From positions 1 to 8,312 of the forward strand of contig PWJP01000256.1 of assembly GCA_003559985.1 (NCBI GenBank): 8,312 nucleotides of DNA, given 5' to 3'. Below the pieces are notes generated by a model. It was given only the letters and a program-made list of their open reading frames with translations, made no database searches and was not told where the DNA came from. This DNA is from Saprospirales bacterium (GTDB taxonomy: Bacteria > Bacteroidota > Bacteroidia > Chitinophagales > Saprospiraceae). This document shows positions 1 through 6,271 of the stretch, piece after piece (position 1 is the stretch's first letter; every line of letters begins with the position of its first letter). The position numbers and the translations under genes are program-made.

Positions 1-240
1 CTGCACTTCCGCTTTACCAGGGTCGATCCCAATTCCGGTAAGATGACCTTTATGGTGGCAGACCAACCCATGAAGACTGAAAACCTGCCCGTTCAAATCG
101 CTGAAAATGTTCCCAGGAGTGACTTTATAGTACTGGAGGCCATCAGGTTTGAAGGCCTGAATTTCTTCTGGATAGGATCGGGTATGATGATGATCGGTCT
201 GCTGTTCTCAATGATTGTCCGGCTTAGAAACAAAATGTAA
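1..240 (+). CDS. C-terminal end of probable cytochrome c assembly protein (CcsA/CcmF-like), 5' truncated by window edge
   Basis: The reading frame is open from base 1 to the TAA at 238-240, so this is the last 79 codons of a longer gene that starts outside the window; the internal ATG at 43 is not a convincing start. The visible part has a short soluble stretch (FRFTRVDPNSGK, then a proline-containing segment ending VPRSDFIVLEAI) followed by one hydrophobic helix (FFWIGSGMMMIGLLFSMIV) and a basic tail RLRNKM, which places the terminus on the cytoplasmic side of a membrane protein. The SDFIVLEAIRFEGLNFFWIG pattern resembles the end of the Bacteroidetes heme-handling cytochrome c assembly proteins, which help attach heme to c-type cytochromes. 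The next gene, a Rossmann/DUF2520 protein only 6 bases away, is a neighbour I recall for ccsA in this phylum. The name rests on this short tail plus context, so it is moderate only. Confidence 0.6.
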   Translation: MHFRFTRVDPNSGKMTFMVADQPMKTENLPVQIAENVPRSDFIVLEAIRFEGLNFFWIGSGMMMIGLLFSMIVRLRNKM

Positions 241-246
241 CTTACC

Positions 247-1041
247 ATGCACAAGGTGGCTGTCATCGGCTGGGGAAATGTAGGTTACCACCTCAGTTTA
301 GAACTGTCGAGACAGGGCATTGGTACCATTGTGGTTTGTCGAAATTATCACCGTAAACCCCCTTCATCCGGCGCTGGAAAAAATCTGCATCTCGTCAACG
401 ATATTGGCAAACTGCCGAATGACATTGAGGCCGTATTTCTGACAGTCAAGGACGACCAAATTGCAGCTGTAGCCTCCCAATTGCCCGAAAAAATGGTCCA
501 AAATGCCTGTATTTTGCACAGCTCAGGCGTCCTTCCCGCCAATCATCTGAAGGGTGTGGTGCCGAACTACGGTATTTTTTACCCCCTGAATTCTTTTTCG
601 AGGGACCAGGATTTCAACTGGGCTGGGGTGCCTGTTTTTATTGAAAGCGGACAGGAAGGGGTGAGCCGTTTTTTGCATAAAGTGGCCGAAGAGGCCGGGG
701 CTCGTCCCGTAAATAACAACGACCTGATGCGGGAACAACTCCACCTGGCCGCTGTTTTTGCCAATAATTTCACCAATCACCTGCTGGCACTGGCCTCCGA
801 TATGCTGAAAAAGCGCGGTATCCCATTCGATTATTTACACCCGCTGATCCAAACCACCGTTGAAAAGGCGCTGAGGATGGATCCCGCCAAAGCGCAAACA
901 GGTCCCGCAATCAGGGGTGACAAAGCCACTTTGCAAAAGCATATTAGCAAATTAGAAGACGAAGATTTAAAAATACTTTACCGACAATTGAGTCAATCCA
1001 TTCAAAAACTTTCCACCGATGAGAGTGATAAAGAGTTATAA
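247..1041 (+). CDS. Rossmann-fold / DUF2520 domain protein (F420-dependent NADP oxidoreductase-like)
   Basis: This is a 264-residue cytosolic protein of normal family length. The N-terminal Rossmann domain (about 1-120) begins with a dinucleotide-binding loop, VAVIGWGNVGYHL at residues 4-16 (GxGNVG), and continues with the VKDDQI and ILHSSGVLP strands and the YPLNSFS motif typical of this family. The C-terminal DUF2520 helical domain (about 130-255) carries EQLHLAAVFANNFTNHLLALA and QTGPAIRGD. The architecture resembles pyrroline-5-carboxylate reductase and ketopantoate reductase, so NAD(P)-dependent oxidoreduction is plausible, but no substrate is established for the family as I know it. The ATG at 247 is 6 bases after the upstream stop, with no strong Shine-Dalgarno, as is usual in Bacteroidetes. 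The 3' end overlaps the next gene by 23 bases, supporting co-transcription. I am confident of the family and not of the reaction. Confidence 0.9.
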   Translation: MHKVAVIGWGNVGYHLSLELSRQGIGTIVVCRNYHRKPPSSGAGKNLHLVNDIGKLPNDIEAVFLTVKDDQIAAVASQLPEKMVQNACILHSSGVLPANHLKGVVPNYGIFYPLNSFSRDQDFNWAGVPVFIESGQEGVSRFLHKVAEEAGARPVNNNDLMREQLHLAAVFANNFTNHLLALASDMLKKRGIPFDYLHPLIQTTVEKALRMDPAKAQTGPAIRGDKATLQKHISKLEDEDLKILYRQLSQSIQKLSTDESDKEL

Positions 1042-1309
1042 GCACGCCCACTATGTGGTTGAGTTGTTTCAATATGGCGAAAAATACACGCTGAAGATAA
1101 AAGACCGCGGCATCGAGCAATCCTATCCGGTGCCTGAGGAATTCGTCTCTGTACTGGATGATGAACTGAACAAATCAAGCAGCGAACTCTACGAAAAAAT
1201 CGCAGGGCTTTTTGAGGGTATGCACTATTTCTGGGGTAGAACACTGTTGCAGATTAAGGAGAGCGAAGGAGGATCCGACAACGGAGGAAAGGAAGAAGAA
1301 ATCGTGTGA
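1019..1309 (+). CDS. Small conserved-looking protein of unknown function
   Basis: I do not recognise this 96-residue protein. Residues 1-35 read as alternating beta strands (RVIKSYKHAHYVVELFQYG, then KYTLKIKDRG) and residues 38-75 as amphipathic helix (EEFVSVLDDELN, SSELYEKIAGLFEG). The C-terminal tail is acidic and glycine-rich (ESEGGSDNGGKEEEIV) and probably disordered. There is no signal peptide, membrane segment or cysteine. It starts inside the last codons of the DUF2520 gene (23-base overlap, different frame), which suggests translational coupling; a GTG two codons in is an alternative start. From memory, this operon position in many Bacteroidetes holds a HAD-family phosphatase gene and then maf; here it ends with this small gene, which faces the uridine kinase gene across 27 bases. 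A real gene is likely from its length, operon position and coherent composition. Confidence 0.65.
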   Translation: MRVIKSYKHAHYVVELFQYGEKYTLKIKDRGIEQSYPVPEEFVSVLDDELNKSSSELYEKIAGLFEGMHYFWGRTLLQIKESEGGSDNGGKEEEIV

Positions 1310-1336
1310 TTAAGGCCCGGATATGGTGCGTAAGTT

Positions 1337-2014
1337 TCACTTCACAACTTCCCGGGATTCCATTGGTTTTTTTGCGGCTTTTATAGAGTGCAACTTGTGG
1401 AAAATGTAACCCTCTAACACTCGCAGACCGGCATCAAAGGTGTCGTTGTTGTTGATGATGATATCGGATTTTTCCATGAAGGGGAAGATGTGTTTTTCAT
1501 AAGCCGGAAGTACGTGGTGCTGGTATCTGTACAGCACATCCTCCAGTGGATAATTTCGCTCCACCTGATCCCTTTTAATCCGCCTGATGACCTTGAGATT
1601 TTCCTTGGCGTGGATAAAGATTTTCAGGTCCAACCTTTTGAAAATGGATTCGATATAAAAAACGAACAGCCCCTCGAGTACAATAATCGGAGCGGGGTGA
1701 AAGACCAGAGTACCAGGTTTCTTTTTCGGGTTGTTGAAAGTGTATTCCTTTTTGGTAATGGTCTTACCTTCAGCTAAAAGATTGACATCCTTTTCCAGTT
1801 GCCGGATATCGATGGATTCAGGCAGGTCAAAATTTCTGATCCCGCGCGGATCGGCTTGTTGTTCATCTCTGGGCCGGTAGTAATCATCCTGGGAGAGAAT
1901 GCAGAGTGACTCGGAGGGAAATTTCCTTCTCAGCTCCCTGATAAAAGTAGTCTTTCCTGAACCACTGCCCCCTGTGATTCCGATGAAGTATGGTTTGTTG
2001 ATGCTGCCGGCCAT
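1337..2014 (-). CDS. udk: Uridine kinase family P-loop kinase
   Basis: This 225-residue cytosolic kinase phosphorylates uridine (and usually cytidine) to the monophosphate in pyrimidine salvage. The Walker A loop GGSGSGKT lies at residues 15-22, followed by SQDDYY at 41-46, whose first aspartate (D43) fits the catalytic position, and NFDLPESID at 61-69, equivalent to the family's YDHP-type nucleoside-binding motif. The Walker B-like strand PIIVLEG is at 109-115 and the lid-type arginine segment RRIKRDQVERNY at 144-155. Length is close to the family norm (about 210-225). An ATG 13 codons upstream (at 2053) would extend the protein, but that stretch has no family similarity that I recognise and lies upstream of the likely promoter, so the ATG at 2014 was chosen. 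The gene is divergent from a nucleoside transporter, which fits a salvage role. Some Bacteroidetes members may act on other substrates; the family call is firm. Confidence 0.88.
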   Translation of the reverse strand: MAGSINKPYFIGITGGSGSGKTTFIRELRRKFPSESLCILSQDDYYRPRDEQQADPRGIRNFDLPESIDIRQLEKDVNLLAEGKTITKKEYTFNNPKKKPGTLVFHPAPIIVLEGLFVFYIESIFKRLDLKIFIHAKENLKVIRRIKRDQVERNYPLEDVLYRYQHHVLPAYEKHIFPFMEKSDIIINNNDTFDAGLRVLEGYIFHKLHSIKAAKKPMESREVVK

Positions 2015-2036
2015 AATACGATGATAAACCCGGTTG

Positions 2037-2044
2037 CGAAAATA
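2037..2044 (-). promoter_or_regulatory. Candidate Bacteroidetes promoter for uridine kinase
   Basis: On the minus strand this reads TATTTTCG, one mismatch from TAnnTTTG. A TTCG, one mismatch from the TTTG-type -33 element, lies 19 bases further upstream. Transcription would start near 2030, leaving a leader of about 16 bases before the ATG at 2014 and excluding the upstream ATG at 2053. This is pattern matching by eye. Confidence 0.4.
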
Positions 2045-2179
2045 CAATGGCATGAGCAGCTATCGAAATTTTTTCACGGGAACTTTAAAAATCCTTAAGC
2101 AGCGGCTTAAAAATTCCGGAATTTGGTATTGATTGAAGGGCCGGAATCCGATATTTCGCAACATTTTTCTATCTTGCCG

Positions 2180-2187
2180 GATATTTG
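2180..2187 (+). promoter_or_regulatory. Candidate promoter for the nucleoside transporter gene
   Basis: GATATTTG matches TAnnTTTG at five of the six fixed positions. No good -33 TTTG is seen at the expected spacing; the nearest candidate is TTTC at 2154-2157, slightly too far. It would give a leader of roughly 55 bases to the ATG at 2250. Together with the udk promoter on the other strand, it makes 2015-2249 a divergent regulatory region. No operator-like palindrome stands out. Confidence 0.35.
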
Positions 2188-2249
2188 AATTCCCCCGGAA
2201 GTGATTGGGCCGGAAAAGAGCCTGCCGAAGGGGAAATAATGCGGGATAT

Positions 2250-3584
2250 ATGGACATTTTACGCGGTGTAATCGGGATGGTGCTCATAATCGGAGTGGCT
2301 GTCCTTTTCAGCAACAACCGAAAAAAGATAGACTGGAAACTGGTGGGCATTGGGCTTGCCATTCAATTCATACTGGCCATTTTTATTCTGAAGGGGTCTG
2401 TCATGGAAGAATGGTGGTCTCCGTTGGGATGGCCCAAAATCATCTTCAGTTGGATATCCTCATTTTTTGTGATTGTACTGGACTTCACCACGGCCGGGGC
2501 GGAATTCATTTTTGGTGACCTGGCCAGGAGTCCGGGCATGGAGGGGAGCATGGGCCACTTTTTTGCATTCCAGGTACTTCCAACCATTGTATTTTTTGCC
2601 TCGCTTACATCCATAATGTACCACTACGGGATATTGCAGCGCGTCGTAAACGTCATGTCAAAAGGTATGCAAAAATTGATGGGTATATCAGGGGCGGAAT
2701 CCCTCTCCGTGGTGGCCAATATTTTTGTAGGTCAGACCGAGTCTCCCCTGGTCATAAAACCATATATCGAAAAAATGACCAAATCGGAGCTGCTGGCGGT
2801 CATGACAGGCGGCATGGCAACCATCGCGGGAGGAGTGATGGCGGCTTATGTGCAAATGCTGGGCAACTCCTACGCACTTGCCAACGATGTGCCGCTCGAT
2901 GTCGGAAGGTTGATGTTTGCCGAACAGTTGCTGGGTGCTTCCATCATGGCTGCACCTGCTGCCCTCGTTATTGCCAAAATCCTGCGGCCGGAAATCGGTG
3001 AGCCGGTTACCCGTGGGGAGGTTAAAATGACCGTAGAAAAAACCGATGCCAATGGTATTGATGCGGCAGCTTCGGGTGCAGGAGTGGGACTCAAACTGGC
3101 CCTGAATGTCGGAGCCATGCTGCTCGCCTTTATCGCGCTGCTGGCAATGGGTAACCACTTCCTCTACCACTTCGGGGAGATCACTACCATCAACCAGATG
3201 CTGCCGGAGGGCGTAGAACTCACCATCGAAACAGTACTCGGCTGGATCCTCGCCCCACTTGCTTTTGGAGTCGGTGTGCCCTGGGAGGATGCGGTAAATA
3301 TGGGTTCGCTGTTGGGCACCAAAGTGGTCCTCAACGAATTTGTCGCCTACATGCAACTGGCCGAAATGGTTTCGGAGGGCACCATCAGTACCAAAACAAT
3401 CACCATGGCCACCTTCGCACTTTGCGGATTTGCCAATTTTGCTTCCATCGCCATTCAAATCGGGGGAATTGGGGGATTGGCGCCAAACAGAAAATCTGAA
3501 CTCGCTCAATTCGGCCTTTACGCGGTGCTGGCAGGGTCACTGGCCAATTTGATGACAGCAACCATCGCAGGTATTTTACTCTAA
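2250..3584 (+). CDS. nupC: Concentrative nucleoside transporter (NupC/CNT family)
   Basis: This 444-residue inner-membrane symporter imports nucleosides using an ion gradient (Na+ or H+; the sequence does not let me decide). The N-terminal transport domain starts with the helix DILRGVIGMVLIIGVAVLF, followed by a gate-like region with FQVLPTIVFFASLTSIMYHYG. The family signature GQTESPLVIKPY begins at residue 161 and continues into MTKSELLAVMTGGMATIAGGVMAAY. The C-terminal domain has GTKVVLNEFVAY (E363) and CGFANFASIAIQIGGIGGLAPNRK (N396, S399), which fit the nucleoside-binding glutamate, asparagine and serine known from CNT structures. Length is slightly above the roughly 400 of E. coli NupC. 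An ATG at 2205 would add 15 basic, non-hydrophobic residues; the start at 2250 places the first helix at the N-terminus as in the family. Its divergent neighbour is uridine kinase, consistent with uptake followed by phosphorylation trapping. Confidence 0.92.
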   Translation: MDILRGVIGMVLIIGVAVLFSNNRKKIDWKLVGIGLAIQFILAIFILKGSVMEEWWSPLGWPKIIFSWISSFFVIVLDFTTAGAEFIFGDLARSPGMEGSMGHFFAFQVLPTIVFFASLTSIMYHYGILQRVVNVMSKGMQKLMGISGAESLSVVANIFVGQTESPLVIKPYIEKMTKSELLAVMTGGMATIAGGVMAAYVQMLGNSYALANDVPLDVGRLMFAEQLLGASIMAAPAALVIAKILRPEIGEPVTRGEVKMTVEKTDANGIDAAASGAGVGLKLALNVGAMLLAFIALLAMGNHFLYHFGEITTINQMLPEGVELTIETVLGWILAPLAFGVGVPWEDAVNMGSLLGTKVVLNEFVAYMQLAEMVSEGTISTKTITMATFALCGFANFASIAIQIGGIGGLAPNRKSELAQFGLYAVLAGSLANLMTATIAGILL

Positions 3585-3606
3585 AATCCTGAGGAGAATG
3601 CTGAGA

Positions 3607-3625
3607 AAATCACCGAGGGTGGTTT
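3607..3625. terminator. Candidate bidirectional terminator hairpin between convergent genes
   Basis: AAATCACC (3607-3614), loop GAG, then GGTGGTTT (3618-3625) can form an 8-base-pair stem including one U-G wobble. On the minus strand the stem is followed by a short T-rich stretch (ATTTTC). It lies 23 bases after the transporter stop and 65 bases after the stop of the convergent secreted-protein gene, the right place for a shared terminator. The three-base loop and modest T-run make it a weak example. Confidence 0.35.
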
Positions 3626-3689
3626 ATTCCCACATTCCATTATTCCTGAAAAGATGCCGAAGCAAAAAGGTCAACTGAGTGGCAACCGA

Positions 3690-4766
3690 TTATTTTTTCA
3701 CCATCTTCACAGTCTGTGAGAGATTTTCACCGGTCAGCCGCACGAAATACATGCCAGTCGGCAGCATTTCAACATTCAATCCCCCGTGAAGATCGGGTCC
3801 AAACTCACTTTCGATCACCACATTGCCACTCAGATCAATCACCTGCACATTCAAATCGCCCATCCGGCTCGCATCTTCTTCCGGAAGTGAAAAATAAACC
3901 ATATCTGTGGCAGGATTGGGATATAGCGTCAAGTCAGTTGAGAGTTCGACAATTTCTTCAGTTGAAGTAGTCTGGTCAAAACAAAAGCGATATACGGTTC
4001 CTTCAGCGGGAATTCCCAAAAGGGGATTTTCATCTTCATAATCTGATTCCCCATCAATTAAAACAGTTTCAAATGAAGGGTTGGAGGGATCACCATAAAC
4101 CAATCCAAAGAGACCCAATAAATCACTTTCACCATCAATGCTCTCCCAGGAATACCAACCAAAGCTAGTACCAATTAGCATACCCCATTCATCAATATAA
4201 GCTTGATATTCAGCTCCAATCTCAGAATGTCCGTAATTAAATTGTACACATCGGTCATTGTAGTGATACTCCACTTGAAAATTCACTCTTGAAACAAGAT
4301 TACCATCACCCTGGTACATTTCCTCCTCCAGACCCACATTTTGGAATTCAAAGACAAATCCCTCATCTGTTTCCAAAAATAAAATATGGCCCTGGTCGGT
4401 ATTATTGTCATCTGCCAGCGGGGAAATAGCATAATCATCTATTGCTGCTGAAATTAAGAACAATTCGTAAGGATCCCCAGGATTGGAATAAACCAGCTCA
4501 AACCCGGCAAAACCGTCAAAGTGCAAAAAATTGAGAGGTCTGTCTTCAAAACCCGGCATAACCACTGGATTATTCAAGATAAGAAACTGGTCATAAAGAT
4601 CGTAAAAATCCCAGGCACCCAATCCCTCCGTTAAGTTGGTGTACTCCTCCAAAGGAATGTAATCCTGTTGAAAATGGGTAAACTCAATTTCATAGTTCAA
4701 TTCAAGCTGAGCCCAAAGAGTAGTGCTCAAAACCATAGTTGCTGCGAAAAGTAAAAATGTTTTCAT
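3690..4766 (-). CDS. Secreted T9SS cargo protein, paralog A of a tandem pair
   Basis: A 358-residue exported protein of unknown function. Residues 1-19 (MKTFLLFAATMVLSTTLWA) form a signal peptide with a likely cleavage before Q20. The ectodomain (about 20-275) is acidic, aromatic-rich and predicted by eye to be mostly beta strand; it contains FVFEFQNVGLEEEM (137-150) and VNFQVEYHYNDRCVQFNYG, a pattern I associate with secreted beta-sandwich proteins of Saprospiria. The only two cysteines, C173 and C262, are kept in the paralog and could form a disulfide. Residues about 278-358 are a type A sorting domain: LTLYPNPATD, VQVIDLSG, LPTGMYFVRL and a basic end KMVKK. After crossing the outer membrane this domain is normally cleaved and the protein anchored or released. 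An AAAGGAA stretch sits close before the ATG. No enzymatic motif was recognised; adhesion or ligand binding is only a guess. Confidence 0.85.
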   Translation of the reverse strand: MKTFLLFAATMVLSTTLWAQLELNYEIEFTHFQQDYIPLEEYTNLTEGLGAWDFYDLYDQFLILNNPVVMPGFEDRPLNFLHFDGFAGFELVYSNPGDPYELFLISAAIDDYAISPLADDNNTDQGHILFLETDEGFVFEFQNVGLEEEMYQGDGNLVSRVNFQVEYHYNDRCVQFNYGHSEIGAEYQAYIDEWGMLIGTSFGWYSWESIDGESDLLGLFGLVYGDPSNPSFETVLIDGESDYEDENPLLGIPAEGTVYRFCFDQTTSTEEIVELSTDLTLYPNPATDMVYFSLPEEDASRMGDLNVQVIDLSGNVVIESEFGPDLHGGLNVEMLPTGMYFVRLTGENLSQTVKMVKK

Positions 4767-4780
4767 AGTTCCTTTTTGTC

Positions 4781-4789
4781 TGCAAGATA
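4781..4789 (-). promoter_or_regulatory. Weak promoter-like element before secreted paralog A
   Basis: The minus strand reads TATCTTGCA, one base short of TAnnTTTG. The spacer aligns with the equivalent place before paralog B (TACCTTAGC at 5996-6004), so the position is kept between copies although the match to consensus is imperfect. No -33 element is visible. It would leave a very short leader. Confidence 0.25.
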
Positions 4790-4905
4790 TAATATTTTTA
4801 AAATTGCCGGTGAATCCAGCTAAATATTTTTTTGCTAAATTTCTACCCCACCAAAAATGAGGTATAAACAGTCTGAAGAAGGGAATCCAGGACTTTTGGG
4901 TCCCC

Positions 4906-5982
4906 TTATTTTTTCACCATCTTCACAGTCTTTGAGAGATTCTCTCCGGTCAACCGCACGAAATACATGCCAGTCGGCAGCATTTCAATATTAAATCCTC
5001 CGTGGAGGTCGGACCCAAACTCACTTTCGATGACCACACTGCCGCTCAGGTCAATCACCTGCACATTCAAATCGCCCATCCGGCTCGCATCTTCTTCCGG
5101 AAGTGAAAAATAAACCACATCTGTGGCGGGGTTGGGGTACAAGGTCAAGTCAGTTGAGAGTTCGACATTTTCTTCAGTTGAAGTAGTCTGGTCAAAGCAA
5201 AAGCGATATATGGTGCCTTCAGGAGGAATACCCAAAAGGGGATTTTCTCCTTCTTCATCTGATTCCCCATCAATCAAAACAGTCTCAAAAGAAGGGTCAG
5301 AGGGATCACCATAAACCAAACCAATAAGTTGCGAAAAATCAATTTGACCATCTATGATTTCCCAAGAAATCCAACCAAGGCCGGTACCGATTAACATGCC
5401 CCATGAATCAATATAAGCTTGATATTCAGCTCCAATATCAGAATGTCCGTAATTAAATTGTACACATCGATCGTTGTAGTGATACTCCACCTGAAAATTC
5501 ACTCTTGAAACAAGGTTTCCGTCATTCAGGTACATTTCCTCCTCCAGCCCCACATTTTGGAATTCAAAGACAAATCCCTCTTCTGTTTCCAAAAATAAAA
5601 TATGGCCCTGGTCGGTATTATTTTCATCTACCAGAGGAGAAATAACCTCATCATTTATTGCCGATGCAATTAAGATCAATTCGTATGGGTCCCCCGAATT
5701 GTAGTAAACCAGTTCAAACCCTGCAATACCGTCAATGTAAAATTCATTGAGAGGCCTGTCTTCAAGGCCCGGCAAAACCACTGGATTGCTCAAGATTAGG
5801 TACTGGTCAAAAAGTTCGTTATTATCCCAGGAATCCAATCCCTCCGTTAAGTTGGTGTACTCCTCCAGTGGAATGTAATCCTGCTGAAAATGTGTGAACT
5901 CAATTTCATAGTTCAAATCAAGTTGAGCCCAAAGTGCAGTGCTCATAACCATGGTTGATGCAAAAAGTAAAAATGTTTTCAT
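4906..5982 (-). CDS. Secreted T9SS cargo protein, paralog B of a tandem pair
   Basis: A 358-residue paralog of the downstream neighbour, aligned end to end without gaps with about 302 of 358 residues identical (hand count). The signal peptide MKTFLLFASTMVMSTALWA, the cysteines C173 and C262, FVFEFQNVGLEEEM and the C-terminal type A sorting domain (LYPNPATDVVYFSLPEEDASRM through VKMVKK) are all kept, so both copies should be exported by the type IX system. Differences cluster at residues about 50-60, 78-120 and 200-219, while 121-150 and 161-180 are nearly fixed. The reading frame is intact, and third-position changes are common in the conserved blocks, which suggests selection to keep the protein. 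An AAAGGA stretch precedes the ATG. It is 139 bases upstream of paralog A on the same strand and may or may not share a transcript. The function is unknown. Confidence 0.85.
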   Translation of the reverse strand: MKTFLLFASTMVMSTALWAQLDLNYEIEFTHFQQDYIPLEEYTNLTEGLDSWDNNELFDQYLILSNPVVLPGLEDRPLNEFYIDGIAGFELVYYNSGDPYELILIASAINDEVISPLVDENNTDQGHILFLETEEGFVFEFQNVGLEEEMYLNDGNLVSRVNFQVEYHYNDRCVQFNYGHSDIGAEYQAYIDSWGMLIGTGLGWISWEIIDGQIDFSQLIGLVYGDPSDPSFETVLIDGESDEEGENPLLGIPPEGTIYRFCFDQTTSTEENVELSTDLTLYPNPATDVVYFSLPEEDASRMGDLNVQVIDLSGSVVIESEFGSDLHGGFNIEMLPTGMYFVRLTGENLSKTVKMVKK

Positions 5983-6271
5983 AGGTCCTTTTGGTGCTAA
6001 GGTAAAAAAACTACCTGTTAATCTGAATTAATCAGACTCCTTTTATCATTAAAGCTACTTTTCTAACCCACCTAAAATGAGGCATAAATTCAATCTGAAT
6101 AAGTGAATTAAGGGCTTCTGAGTCACCCTGGTTTTTCACAAGTCAAAAGAAAAGCCAACAGGTACCTTTCAGAAATAATAATACTCTTTAGCATCCTCCG
6201 AGATAGTTGATAGTCCATAGTGGTATTCAAATCCAGCTATTATTTATAAACCTCACCCCAAATACAACTGG
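5983..6271. other. Gene-free AT-rich spacer between paralog B and rimM
   Basis: These 289 bases hold no credible gene. Positions 5983-6127 are the upstream part of the duplicated unit. Positions 6131-6145 (GTTTTTCACAAGTC region) resemble the decayed 3' end of a further secreted-protein copy. Positions 6150-6271 are AT-rich, with no clear terminator for rimM, which ends at 6272 on the minus strand. An open frame from 6207 runs into rimM antisense and is not considered real. Confidence 0.7.
5996..6004 (-). promoter_or_regulatory. Weak promoter-like element before secreted paralog B
   Basis: The minus strand reads TACCTTAGC, a degenerate TAnnTTTG. It lies at the same distance from the ATG as the candidate before paralog A. 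The upstream 20 bases are T-rich without a clear TTTG. The support is positional conservation more than consensus match. Confidence 0.22.

Larger units (their letters stand above)
3690..4905 (-). repeat. Tandem duplication unit, copy A (coding plus upstream spacer)
   Basis: This block repeats at a constant offset of 1,216 bases as copy B from 4906. The genes align over all 358 codons without a gap. A 67-base run at 3835-3901 is identical to 5051-5117 within the sorting domain. The spacer is also duplicated: 4833-4868 (containing CCACCAAAAATGAGG) aligns with 6053-6088 (containing CCACCTAAAATGAGG) with about six differences. The duplication therefore copied a segment larger than the gene. Confidence 0.85.
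4906..6127 (-). repeat. Tandem duplication unit, copy B
   Basis: This is the second copy of the 1.2 kb unit, holding paralog B and its upstream spacer. The first 70 or so bases beyond the start codon (5983-6052) have diverged strongly from 4767-4832 except for the ribosome-binding region, while the next stretch (6053-6100) is again recognisably similar. The outer boundary is blurred by small insertions and deletions and runs into a possible relic of another copy's 3' end. Confidence 0.75.

Noticed and set aside
1490..1777. A 95-codon plus-strand frame antisense to uridine kinase
   Set aside because: It is a shadow of the kinase gene, whose motifs are all on the minus strand.
2205..2249. N-terminal extension of the nucleoside transporter from an upstream ATG
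   Set aside because: It would add 15 basic residues before the first membrane helix, unlike the family, and the ATG at 2250 fits better.
2688..3509. A 273-codon open frame on the minus strand inside the nucleoside transporter gene
   Set aside because: It is fully antisense to a clear CNT transporter, its translation is rich in H, Q, R and G with no domain, and it mirrors the codon structure of the real gene.
4889..4905. Possible terminator hairpin after paralog B (GGAC, loop, GTCC on the minus strand)
   Set aside because: There are only four base pairs and no following T-run, so it is not distinguishable from chance.
3690..6127. The 1.2 kb direct repeat as a composite transposon or other mobile element
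   Set aside because: There is no transposase, no terminal inverted repeats and no target-site duplication; the repeat is simply a duplicated secreted-protein gene with its spacer.
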